Assembly: GCA_046482825.1 (NCBI GenBank)
Contig: JAWOEI010000094.1
Location: forward strand, 1-25,684
Reading direction: 5' to 3'
Origin: M55B167 sp046482825
Lineage (GTDB): Bacteria > Verrucomicrobiota > Kiritimatiellia > RFP12 > UBA1067
DNA length: 25,684 nt
In this document: one piece after another, positions 7,962-15,800 of the stretch
How positions within the stretch are numbered: the stretch's first letter is position 1
Layout: each line of letters starts with the position of its first letter
Notes under the pieces: generated by a model
Database searches by the model: none
Told to the model about the DNA's origin: nothing
The model's input: the letters and a program-made list of their open reading frames with translations, nothing else
Program-made: the position numbers and the translations under genes

Positions 7962-8519
7962 TCACTTCCGGAAAAGCGCAAATTCGCAACGGCGGTTCAT
8001 ACTCCACGCGCTTTCACCCGTTCCCATTACCGCCGGTTTTTCTTCACCGAAGCTGACTGTCTGTATACGATCCGCGGCAATACCCATATTCACCAGATAA
8101 GAACGCACCGACAACGCCCTGTTCTCTCCCAGAGCCAGATTATACTCTTCACTTCCGCGTTCATCACAATGCCCTTCGACAATCAGGACGTGATTGCCGT
8201 TGGACAACAGATGGCGTCCCACCGCATCAACCTTGGCAATTTCATTCGGTGCAAGGGCATAACTGTCAAAAGCGAAATAAGCAGGCTCGAACGAAACACC
8301 CTGAACCTCTTCACACGTATCACGGAAACTGGCGCCGCCCGGAACCGAATATCCCGACTCATCCACCACCGAGCCTTCAATCATGGCTCCGCCTTCGTTA
8401 TCGAGAAACAATGGGTCATTTTCTGTTCCCTTGTTTTTTCCGGAGCATCCGGCCTGCATAAAAACTAAAGTACTCAGCAGGACAATATTCAATACAGTCA
8501 GCAATTTCATTTTTTTCAT
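7962..8519 (-). CDS. pal: Pal-like OmpA-domain lipoprotein, copy 1
   Basis: A lipoprotein of about 185 residues from the ATG at 8519. A longer frame to 8591 adds 24 charged residues before the signal sequence and is unlikely. The signal sequence is short and hydrophobic and ends in QAGC, where the Cys would be lipidated; the -3 residue is Gln rather than the usual Leu. A low-complexity linker follows, then an OmpA-like peptidoglycan-binding domain with FDSY, VEGHCDERGSEEYN and LGENRALSVRSYL. In Gram-negative bacteria Pal anchors the outer membrane to peptidoglycan and binds TolB. It is about 80% identical over its last 113 residues to the adjacent copy (hand count), so the pair arose by tandem duplication. 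Confidence 0.9.
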   Translation of the reverse strand: MKKMKLLTVLNIVLLSTLVFMQAGCSGKNKGTENDPLFLDNEGGAMIEGSVVDESGYSVPGGASFRDTCEEVQGVSFEPAYFAFDSYALAPNEIAKVDAVGRHLLSNGNHVLIVEGHCDERGSEEYNLALGENRALSVRSYLVNMGIAADRIQTVSFGEEKPAVMGTGESAWSMNRRCEFALFRK

Positions 8520-8618
8520 TTCTCTTTTGCGGGCATCAGAACTACGCCCATTTCTTTTATATCTCTCCATAAACGGAACAAAACCGTCCAAGGGCAGATG
8601 ACGTCCACTGCAACGGGA

Positions 8619-9215
8619 TTATTGCTGAAACAGAGCAAACTCACAACGGCGGTTCATACTCCATGCACTTTCACCGGATCCCATGACAGCGGGTTTTTCC
8701 TCACCGTAACTGCGGGTCTGGATACGATCAGAGGAAATACCCATATTCACCAGATATGAACGCACCGACAGCGCTCTGTTCTCACCCAGAGCCAGATTAT
8801 ACTCTTCACTTCCGCGTTCATCACAATGCCCTTCGACCACAAGAACATGACTCATATTGTTTTTCAGATGCTCCCCTATCATATCCACCTTGGCGATCTC
8901 ATTCGGCGGAAGGACATAGCTGTCAAACGTGAAATAAACCGGCTCAAAATCCAGCCCCTGCAATTCCTGAAAAGTATCCTCGAAACGAGCGCCGCTCACC
9001 AGAGAGCCGCTCTCATCATAAACCCCGGAAAGGTCACTCTCCATCAGAAGCTCAGGATCGATCATTTCTTCTCCCGAAGCTCCCAGTTCCATAGATCTGT
9101 CTTTCTGCCAGGGCCAGCGCCAGCCACCCGCCTTGGTACGGCAACCGGTATCCATGAAAACAAGTGAACTTACCAGAACGACATTTAAAACAACTGCGAT
9201 TCTTAACTTATGCAT
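8619..9215 (-). CDS. pal: Pal-like OmpA-domain lipoprotein, copy 2
   Basis: A 198-residue lipoprotein encoded between tolB and the other pal copy. The signal sequence ends MDTGC, a loose lipobox with Asp at -3. Next comes a basic and tryptophan-rich patch (GGWRWPWQKD) missing from copy 1. The OmpA/Pal domain starts near residue 85 with FEPVYFTFDSY and contains VEGHCDERGSEEYN and LGENRALSVRSYL. A TAGGAG Shine-Dalgarno precedes the ATG. Gaps are 38 bp to tolB and 27 bp to the next pal frame, so all three are probably one transcript. The two copies differ mostly in the linker before the domain, which suggests that they sit at different distances from the membrane or bind different partners. Confidence 0.92.
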   Translation of the reverse strand: MHKLRIAVVLNVVLVSSLVFMDTGCRTKAGGWRWPWQKDRSMELGASGEEMIDPELLMESDLSGVYDESGSLVSGARFEDTFQELQGLDFEPVYFTFDSYVLPPNEIAKVDMIGEHLKNNMSHVLVVEGHCDERGSEEYNLALGENRALSVRSYLVNMGISSDRIQTRSYGEEKPAVMGSGESAWSMNRRCEFALFQQ

Positions 9216-9253
9216 TATCTACTCCTACTTGATTTTAACAGATGAAATTCAGA

Positions 9254-10474
9254 TCAACGCTCTGACCAGTCCGGTGACATCCAGTTGCCGGCCAGTCTTG
9301 TCAGACGCAATGGCGCATCGCCCATAGTATCGAGAATATAAAGAACCGAGGAACGGCTGGCCGTACGGCAGCACACAACATGACGCCCGTCGGGAGCCCA
9401 GGATGGGTGTTCATATCCGCCGGTTTTCGTTAAATAGGTCATAGAACCTTCACCGCTGCGCGGATCCAATCTGGCAATCTGCCAGCCTCTGCCGGTTTTT
9501 GACGCATACACAATCCCGCCTTTGGCATTCCAGTCAGGATTGACATTCTGGGCATTGCGGTATGTCAGCCGCCGTGATTTGCGGCTTGCGACATTGACTA
9601 CATACAGATGCGGACTTTTCGATACATCGCTTACATAAACGATACTGCGGCCATCCGGTGACCAGCAGGGACTCGCCTCGACACCATGACGTGTGCTGGT
9701 CATACGGACCAGGCGACCGGTGGAAACGGTAAGGATATACAGTTCCGGATTACCCTGATATGAGAGGATAAGCGCAATACGGCGGCCGTCGGGTGAAACA
9801 GCGGCCCCTGTATTCAACCCCCTGAAAGGTGCCAGCATCCGGCGTTGCCGTCCCATATTGATCAGTCTGTAGATCGCAGGATAGCCCTTTAAAAAACTGG
9901 TATAGAAAATATCTCTTCCATTGGGAGCCCAGCGCGGTCCTACAGCGGCTATATTATCCTTTGTCAGCTGCATCATGCCGCCGCCATCCGCATCACATAC
10001 ATATACGTCGGCATTATTGCGTCCTCGTCGGTTGATGAAAACGATTTTTGTGGACGCAATACCCTTTTCCCCTGCAATCAGCCTCACCATTTCATCGGCG
10101 AGTTTATGCGCCTGAGCCCGTATCGCCTGTTTACCGGAGGAAACCTTTGCCCATTTAAACGCCTTTCCGGGCCAGCTGACACGCAGGTTACTCTGCATCC
10201 CGCCACCTGCATCCGCAACAATCCCCTGGACAGTAACCAAGCCTCCCCTCCCCTCAGCGGCTATATCGAACCAGCCTGAAAGTTTGAGGTTGTTCTGCAA
10301 AGTCTGAACAAACAGACGACTGTTATTTCCGCCCGCCTTCACTGAAAAGGCAACTGAATCCTTTTTGGCTCCGCTTTTCCTGACTGTAATGAGAGGTGGG
10401 CTGGCCGCATAAGCGATTTCACAACAGACAGTCAGCAGGCAGGTTAACACCGTAACTGAAAAATATTTAAACAT
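9254..10474 (-). CDS. tolB: TolB, periplasmic beta-propeller protein
   Basis: A 406-residue periplasmic component of the Tol-Pal system. It has a Sec signal peptide ending AYA before ASPP (about residue 23), then the TolB N-terminal domain (PLITVRKSG to about 150, with LKLSGWFDI). A beta-propeller follows with five visible PD40-type blades: RWAPNGRDIFY, AVSPDGRRIAL, CWSPDGRSIVYVSD, a degenerate DWNAKGGIVYAS and SWAPDGRHVVC. The length is close to E. coli TolB (430). The start has a near-ideal AAGGAGGA Shine-Dalgarno. The gene heads the tolB-pal-pal cluster; tolQ, tolR and tolA are not adjacent, because the upstream neighbour is the divergent B12 operon. Confidence 0.93.
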   Translation of the reverse strand: MFKYFSVTVLTCLLTVCCEIAYAASPPLITVRKSGAKKDSVAFSVKAGGNNSRLFVQTLQNNLKLSGWFDIAAEGRGGLVTVQGIVADAGGGMQSNLRVSWPGKAFKWAKVSSGKQAIRAQAHKLADEMVRLIAGEKGIASTKIVFINRRGRNNADVYVCDADGGGMMQLTKDNIAAVGPRWAPNGRDIFYTSFLKGYPAIYRLINMGRQRRMLAPFRGLNTGAAVSPDGRRIALILSYQGNPELYILTVSTGRLVRMTSTRHGVEASPCWSPDGRSIVYVSDVSKSPHLYVVNVASRKSRRLTYRNAQNVNPDWNAKGGIVYASKTGRGWQIARLDPRSGEGSMTYLTKTGGYEHPSWAPDGRHVVCCRTASRSSVLYILDTMGDAPLRLTRLAGNWMSPDWSER

Positions 10475-10495
10475 TATTCCTCCTTATATTCCGGC

Positions 10496-10525
10496 ATTAT
10501 ATAAATATTTGCCCCGAATGAGCAA
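10496..10525 (-). promoter_or_regulatory. Predicted sigma-70 promoter of tolB
   Basis: Read leftward, TTGCTC (10520-10525) and a perfect TATAAT (10496-10501) are 18 bp apart. Five bases upstream of the -35 lies CGCAACATA (10531-10539), the half-site that is clustered at 49-183. The predicted start is near 10489, about 15 nt before the tolB ATG, so the leader is only long enough for the Shine-Dalgarno. Confidence 0.55.
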
Positions 10526-10604
10526 GAAAGTATGTTGCGCTTTTAAAAAAATTCAGAACATTCCCTTTTAAACTTGCCTGACAAGCTTGCTTTGTAATAC
10601 TCTT

Positions 10605-10770
10605 CCGACAGCGCCAATTATCGGAAACTCGTGAAATTCGGGTACGGTCGCGCCGCTGTGATCAGCTTAAAACACTCTGTGACGCCATTATCCATTCAGA
10701 TGGATGAGAAGGCTGAGTGTTATTCCGGCTGTAAGTCAGAAGACGGATTGGATGCTACCCGTTACATACC
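10605..10770 (+). ncRNA. Cobalamin (AdoCbl) riboswitch
   Basis: The 5' leader of btuB matches the conserved B12-box layout. It reads GGAAACTCGTGAAATTCGGG (10623-10642), which corresponds to the GGGAA..GGTGAAA..CCGG core. GGTCGCGCCGCTGTGA follows (10646-10661), the usual CCCGC-CACTGTGA strand. Next come a CACT..GCC arm pairing with GAAGGC..AGTG (10672-10720), and TAAGTCAGAAGAC at 10732-10744, the closing stretch. Downstream, AAGGAG before the ATG at 10852 could be sequestered, so control may be translational. No intrinsic terminator is evident. The first gene, a TonB-dependent receptor, is the classic target. Exact ends are estimates. Confidence 0.9.
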
Positions 10771-10851
10771 TTCGCGCAAAAGGTTTCCGGAAATTCATGT
10801 TCCCCCTTTGCAGCGAAGATCAACCATACTTAATCCCGCGCAAGGAGAAAC

Positions 10852-12888
10852 ATGAAAAGATTAAATCCCGCCGTACTGCCAGGTATGGCCGTTTCCGCCG
10901 TCCTTCTCAGTCCGCTGACTGTCGCCGCAGCCCAACAGGACATTAAAACAACGGAAAGACCGTCCGCAACCAACATCCCCCCTGTCATAGTTGAAGCCAG
11001 CCGTACATATAAAACCGCTGAAGAAATTGCTTCGCATGTAACCATCATCACAGGTGAAGAAATCGCTGAAAGAAACCGCAGGGACATTATTGATGTCTTA
11101 CGTAAAGATGCCGGCATTTTTATCCGTTCACTTAGCAGCAATCCATCCCAGTCCCAGATTTCCATGCGCGGTTTCGGTGCAAATTCCCATGGACGAGTGC
11201 TGCTTATGGTTGATGGTGAACGGATAAACAACCCTGACATGTCCTCCCCCAATCTCCTCAGAGTGCCTCTTTCGAATATTTCCCGCATTGAAGTGCTCCA
11301 TGGCAGCCAGACCGTCCTTTTCGGCGACTACGCCGAAGCTGGCGTTGTCAATATAATAACCCTCGCCCCGGGCGAAGAGAAAACCACACTCAGCGCCTCA
11401 GGCGGATCTGATGACAGCTACAGCGCAGGAATACAGCATACAGAAAATATGGGAGAAGGAGTAAGCGGCAGTATAGGTACAGGCTGGAATACGTCAGACG
11501 GATACCGACGCAACTCTGATTTTGAAAGCTGGAACGCCAATGCTTCTCTGACCAGGCAATGGTCGGAAAACCGCAAGACCACTCTTTCCGTATTTTACCA
11601 TAAAAGCGAATACGGACTGCCGGGGTCTCTCACATACAGACAGTTTCAGAACAACCCGGAACAATCCACCACCCCCGATGACAATTCTGATTATGAACAG
11701 TGGGGTGCACGGCTGTACGGAAGAACAGACATAGACGGGGAAAACATACTTGATGCCACCTTAACTGCCGGGCGAAGAGTGTCTGAAACCGAATGGGCAT
11801 CAACAGACGGAATAACCGATTATGACGTAAATGATTATACTTTCTCCCCGAAGTATACAGCACCCGGAAACATCGCCGGTTTCGAAAACAAACTGACGGC
11901 CGGCATGGATACGCGATTCAGTTTCTGCAACGGTTACAATCACTTCGCCAGCAGCGAATCGGCCCCTCCGATCAACCGTAACTGGGAATATAACAGGACC
12001 TCACTTGCCGGATATACAACTGATGAATTCTTTTTCTCGGATAAACTTTCGCTGACAGCCGGTCTGCGCGGTGAAACATTCCGCAACCGAATCAAAGGCG
12101 CTCCGGGAACAACAACTGAAACAAGTCATGAATACGCCTGTGAAACTGCACTGCTGTACCGGCCGGTTGACAAGACAAAAATCTTTGTGCGTGCCGCCCG
12201 TTACTATCATGCGCCGTTTGTCGATGAAGTTATCGACACCTATACCGGCATTCCCGACACAGAACTTGAAACGGAAACCGGCTACACATTTGAAACCGGA
12301 GGCTCAGTTCAGCTTCTGGAGCACATAAGCGCGAACCTTACTCTGTACCACATGCAGACCGAGGAGGAAATCTATTATGATGCCATCTCTTACAGGAATG
12401 TCAATGCACCTGATGACACTGCACGTAACGGAATAGAGGCATCCCTTACGCTTGCAGATAAGGAAATCGGTTCGATAGGAGTGATCTATAACTATGTGAA
12501 AGCCCGCTTCTCAGAGGGAATATATGACGACAACCGTATTCCCATGATACCCAAACAAACCATAAGGCTTAACGGCAGGCTTAACCTCACATCGGAACTC
12601 TCATTGCTGGCCTCTGTGAATCATGTGTCTTCACAGCGGCTGGAAAGTGACTTTGCAAACACTGCCCCAAAAGTACTGAAACCCTACACCACACTTGATC
12701 TCGGTGTAGCTTACGAACCGGAGTATGCCGAGGGGCTACGTCTGTTCGCAGGTGTTGACAACATTTTGGACAAAGAATACGCCACCTACGGCGGCTATTA
12801 TTTCTCTCAGTGGGCGGGAGGCCACAACTACTATTATTATCCGGCGGACACCCGGACATGGAAAATCGCTGCATCGTACAGTTTTTAA
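10852..12888 (+). CDS. btuB: BtuB-like TonB-dependent vitamin B12 receptor
   Basis: A 678-residue outer-membrane receptor. The signal peptide is cleaved near VAAA (about residue 27). A TonB-box-like stretch (IPPVIVEAS) comes next, then the plug domain (about 55-160) with QISMRGFG, VLLMVDGERIN, IEVLHGSQTVLFGDYAEAGVVNIIT. The rest is a 22-strand type beta-barrel with alternating aromatic residues, ending in SYSF; a C-terminal Phe is the usual signal for the Bam machinery. The length is close to E. coli BtuB (614 plus loops). AAGGAG lies at a good distance before the ATG. The cobalamin riboswitch upstream and the BtuF-C-D set downstream make cobalamin or a cobalamin analogue the likely ligand rather than an iron siderophore. 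Confidence 0.9.
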   Translation: MKRLNPAVLPGMAVSAVLLSPLTVAAAQQDIKTTERPSATNIPPVIVEASRTYKTAEEIASHVTIITGEEIAERNRRDIIDVLRKDAGIFIRSLSSNPSQSQISMRGFGANSHGRVLLMVDGERINNPDMSSPNLLRVPLSNISRIEVLHGSQTVLFGDYAEAGVVNIITLAPGEEKTTLSASGGSDDSYSAGIQHTENMGEGVSGSIGTGWNTSDGYRRNSDFESWNANASLTRQWSENRKTTLSVFYHKSEYGLPGSLTYRQFQNNPEQSTTPDDNSDYEQWGARLYGRTDIDGENILDATLTAGRRVSETEWASTDGITDYDVNDYTFSPKYTAPGNIAGFENKLTAGMDTRFSFCNGYNHFASSESAPPINRNWEYNRTSLAGYTTDEFFFSDKLSLTAGLRGETFRNRIKGAPGTTTETSHEYACETALLYRPVDKTKIFVRAARYYHAPFVDEVIDTYTGIPDTELETETGYTFETGGSVQLLEHISANLTLYHMQTEEEIYYDAISYRNVNAPDDTARNGIEASLTLADKEIGSIGVIYNYVKARFSEGIYDDNRIPMIPKQTIRLNGRLNLTSELSLLASVNHVSSQRLESDFANTAPKVLKPYTTLDLGVAYEPEYAEGLRLFAGVDNILDKEYATYGGYYFSQWAGGHNYYYYPADTRTWKIAASYSF

Positions 12889-12925
12889 ATCTGCTACAAT
12901 GCGCAAACAGACGCCTGATGTTAAA

Positions 12926-13900
12926 ATGAAAACTTTCTTTATTCCCTTTCAGCACGGAACACAGCTATCTGAAGTTGCGAATGAAAGCCGCTTCAGCCTG
13001 ACATGCATAACATGCGCACTTTTGCTGACAGCCGGATGCCGACCCTGTAAGCCACACATTGACGACTCAAAAGACGCAGTGCGCATCGTGTCAACATCCC
13101 CGGCACTCACGGAAATCGTATGTGCCGTAGGTGCCGCCGAAATGCTTGTCGGGCGTACCGATGTCTGCGATTATCCGCCGGAAATCCGCAGCATACCGAT
13201 TATCGGAAAATTCGCTATGCCGAATATTGAGAAAGTGCTGGTATTAAGACCCACCTATATGCTGGAAAGCTTTCTTGTCAATCCGATTCAGCGCAGGACA
13301 CTGGAACACAGCGGAGTACAGGTTGAACACATAGGATGTGCCCGGATAGCGGATATCCCTGCTGCCACACGCCGCATCGGAGAACTGACACGTCATGAAA
13401 CTCAGGCAGAAAGGATTGCTCTCAGTCTGGAAAACAGCTTACGCAAGCTTCAACAGATACGGGGCAAAACAAAGTATCCGCCCAGAACATTGATACTTCT
13501 TGATCATCTGACACCAGTCACCTGCGGAACCAATACCTTTATTTCTGAAATGGTTTCCCTGGCCGGTGGTTATAATGTAGCCACAACTCTCAAAAAAGAA
13601 TATGATAATGTTTCACTTGAATGGATTATAAAGTTAAAACCTGAACTTATACTCTGCTTTTATGAAATTGACGGCGATCCCGCACGGCATTTCTGCAAAC
13701 GGACCGGATGGAAAGACATTCCCGCTGTAAAAAACGGACGCATCAGGGTTCCGCAGAACCTGGATCTGATCTGTCGCCCCGGACCGCGGATACTGGAGGG
13801 AATCGAAGCGTTACGACGATGTATAGACGGGGCGGGCAACAACTGGGTTCATGCAGAGCATGAACACACAGGGCATAGAGAAGAGAAACGGCTTCCTTAA
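12926..13900 (+). CDS. btuF: BtuF-like cobalamin-binding lipoprotein
   Basis: A periplasmic-binding protein of the PF01497 type, about 324 residues. The reading frame is open back into btuB. The possible starts after the btuB stop are ATG at 12899 and ATG at 12926; I chose the latter because it gives the shorter signal n-region, but neither has a clear Shine-Dalgarno. The signal stretch ends LLLTAGC, a probable lipidation Cys. The mature part begins RIVSTSPALTEIVCAVGAAEMLVGRTD, a typical BtuF/FecB start, and continues with the long linking helix (about 150-180) and the C-lobe LKPELILCFYE. It should deliver B12 to BtuCD. The tail, after RRCIDGAG, is rich in His and Glu. Confidence 0.85.
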   Translation: MKTFFIPFQHGTQLSEVANESRFSLTCITCALLLTAGCRPCKPHIDDSKDAVRIVSTSPALTEIVCAVGAAEMLVGRTDVCDYPPEIRSIPIIGKFAMPNIEKVLVLRPTYMLESFLVNPIQRRTLEHSGVQVEHIGCARIADIPAATRRIGELTRHETQAERIALSLENSLRKLQQIRGKTKYPPRTLILLDHLTPVTCGTNTFISEMVSLAGGYNVATTLKKEYDNVSLEWIIKLKPELILCFYEIDGDPARHFCKRTGWKDIPAVKNGRIRVPQNLDLICRPGPRILEGIEALRRCIDGAGNNWVHAEHEHTGHREEKRLP

Positions 13901-13962
13901 CAGAGTTGATTTTACAACACATAAGGGCCATCATATTTATTTTAATCTGTGAAAAAATACGG

Positions 13963-14934
13963 ATGTCAAAGAGAGAAACACTTATTTTACTCCTTTTTGC
14001 CGCAACCGCACTGATTGTCGCTGTTGTCTCTGTTTTCTGCGGACCGACAGGATTTGCTGTTTTCAAGGACGATGTCGGAACATGGCTGACTGTTCTGGAA
14101 TGGCGGGGGCTGCGCACAGCCACCGGCTTCTTTGTGGGAGCCGCACTCTCCACAGCGGGCTGCGTTCTGCAAACGATTCTACGCAACCCCCTGGCCGAAC
14201 CTTACATACTCGGAATAAGCAGCGGCGCTTCTGTAGGTGCGGCCCTTGTCATGGCTGCCGGCCTGGGATTCACAATGCCTCTGCTTCTTCCCGCCGCATC
14301 TTTTGTTATGGCTCTGCTGACTGTAATACTCATACTGGCAATATCCCGCAAAGCCGGAGGAAGCAGTATCCCCCAGAATCTTATCCTCACAGGAGTAGTC
14401 ACGGGGAGTGTGCTGTCCAGCATTCTGACGCTTATCATCACCTTCTCCCGCACCCATACTATAAGATCTCTTACCTGGTGGCTGCTGGGCAATCTGCAAT
14501 GTGCATCATGGCTTCTGCTGGCAGTATGTGCCGTCCCGATTGTGCTGGGCATACTTTTCCTGATCGCCGAAACACAAACTCTCAATGCACTCCTGCTCGG
14601 CCCGGAAAATGCACACGGACTGGGAATCAACACCAGGCGCAGCATACCCTTGCTTACAGCCGCCGCCACCCTCATAACAGCATGTGCCGTTGCCATATCC
14701 GGGATAATAGGTTTTGCAGGACTCATAGTTCCTCATATTTTAAGAACCCGGCTCGGGTCCAATCATCGCACACTGCTGCCGCTTGCCGCACTTGGAGGAG
14801 GCATTTTTCTCATGGCCTGCGACATCGTCGGACGCATGGCGGCTGCACCCCATGAAATACCTGTCGGAGTAATTACCGCGCTGACGGGCGGACCCTTTTT
14901 TCTATATCTTCTGACTCGCAGAAAACATGATTGA
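13963..14934 (+). CDS. btuC: BtuC-like ABC transporter permease (FecCD family)
   Basis: A permease of about 323 residues with some ten hydrophobic segments. Family motifs are GAALSTAGCVLQTILRNPLAEPYILGISSGA, which is the region around the ABC-coupling and substrate path; the LGxxxAxxLGIN-type coupling loop (LLLGPENAHGLGIN); and ISGIIGFAGLIVPHILR near the end. A frame extending up to a TTG at 13906 exists, but the ATG at 13963 gives the normal length and a normal first transmembrane helix. It works as a dimer with two BtuD. Its stop overlaps btuD by 8 bases. Confidence 0.92.
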   Translation: MSKRETLILLLFAATALIVAVVSVFCGPTGFAVFKDDVGTWLTVLEWRGLRTATGFFVGAALSTAGCVLQTILRNPLAEPYILGISSGASVGAALVMAAGLGFTMPLLLPAASFVMALLTVILILAISRKAGGSSIPQNLILTGVVTGSVLSSILTLIITFSRTHTIRSLTWWLLGNLQCASWLLLAVCAVPIVLGILFLIAETQTLNALLLGPENAHGLGINTRRSIPLLTAAATLITACAVAISGIIGFAGLIVPHILRTRLGSNHRTLLPLAALGGGIFLMACDIVGRMAAAPHEIPVGVITALTGGPFFLYLLTRRKHD

Positions 14935-15697
14935 CATACGGAACATAACTGCCGCTTACGGTGACAAAAAAGTACTGAAAAATCTCGCTATCAGGATAGA
15001 AGAGGGCGAGTGTGCAGCACTTATAGGTGCCAACGGCGCAGGCAAGACAACTCTCCTGAAAGCAATCTCCGGAGCACTAAAGACATCAGGAAAAATCCTC
15101 ATCGATGGCCGTTCTGTCCGTAGAATGCCCTGCCGGAAACGGGCGGAAATCCTCTCTGTTGTTCCACAGAATCCAGATGCGAACACACCCCTCACCGGCT
15201 ACGATTTCGTCATGCTGGGCAGAACTCATCTGATACCCAGATTCAGCTCTCCGTCCGTCGAAGATTGCAGAGCCGTTGAAAACGCCATGCAAAGAACTTC
15301 AACTCTTTTTCTGAAAAAGCGCTTTCTGAAAAAAATGAGCGGCGGAGAAAGACAACGGCTGGCGCTTGCCATGGCTTTTGCGGCCCATTCACGGATTATA
15401 CTGCTTGATGAAGCCACCGCCCACCTCGATCTTCATCACAGAGCTGAAATTATGCGGCTCCTGCGCACCGTTAACCACCAGAAAAACGTAACCATAGTTA
15501 TGGCAGTGCATGACCTTTCACTGGCCAGCCGCTATTTTGGCCGCCTCATACTCCTGAAAGAAGGACGCGTTCTGTGCGACGGTTCACCGGATGCAGTTTT
15601 AACTGAGAAGAACATAAAAGACGCCTATGGCTGTGCAGTGCGGGTAGTGAAACTGCCGGAGAGCCTGGGATCAGCCGTTGTGCCTGTCGATACGTAG
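14927..15697 (+). CDS. btuD: BtuD-like ABC transporter ATPase
   Basis: A 256-residue ATPase that drives B12 import. Visible motifs are Walker A GANGAGKTT (about 34-42), a Q-loop in SVVPQNPDA, the signature MSGGERQRLALAMA, Walker B IILLDEATAHLD and the switch histidine in VHDLSLA. The sequence follows the FecE/BtuD branch in the stretch AYGDKKVLKNL. It overlaps btuC by 8 bases, so the two are translationally coupled. It is the last gene of the riboswitch-controlled operon. Confidence 0.93.
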   Translation: MIDIRNITAAYGDKKVLKNLAIRIEEGECAALIGANGAGKTTLLKAISGALKTSGKILIDGRSVRRMPCRKRAEILSVVPQNPDANTPLTGYDFVMLGRTHLIPRFSSPSVEDCRAVENAMQRTSTLFLKKRFLKKMSGGERQRLALAMAFAAHSRIILLDEATAHLDLHHRAEIMRLLRTVNHQKNVTIVMAVHDLSLASRYFGRLILLKEGRVLCDGSPDAVLTEKNIKDAYGCAVRVVKLPESLGSAVVPVDT

Positions 15698-15785
15698 CGA
15701 AACTATGGCGGAACACCGCCGGGCCTGCAATTATTGGTTCCGGCTGCGTCGGGTTGGTTTGTAACTGCGGGAATATGTAAAGGTT

Positions 15786-15794
15786 TGATATACT
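15786..15794 (+). promoter_or_regulatory. Extended -10 promoter immediately before dus
   Basis: TG-A-TATACT forms an extended -10. Its expected start point (about 15800-15801) coincides with the ATG of the next gene at 15801. No Shine-Dalgarno lies before that ATG. No -35 box fits at 17 bp. Confidence 0.45.
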
Positions 15795-15800
15795 CACGCT

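Larger units (their letters stand above)
10475..10851. other. Divergent control region between tolB and btuB
   Basis: A 377-bp gap without a credible gene. Its left part holds the leftward tolB promoter and a CGCAACATA-like motif. Its right part holds the cobalamin riboswitch and the ribosome-binding site of btuB. A possible rightward promoter, TTGCCT (10574-10579) with TAATAC (10595-10600), has a short 15-bp spacer and is only a candidate. Confidence 0.7.

Noticed and set aside
12725..12925. Extension of the btuF frame into btuB
   Set aside because: It would overlap the btuB coding end by 164 bp and put about 65 unrelated residues before the signal sequence.
14202..14726. Minus-strand frame of 174 residues inside btuC
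   Set aside because: A shadow of the permease gene; it has no family motifs and no plausible ribosome-binding site context.
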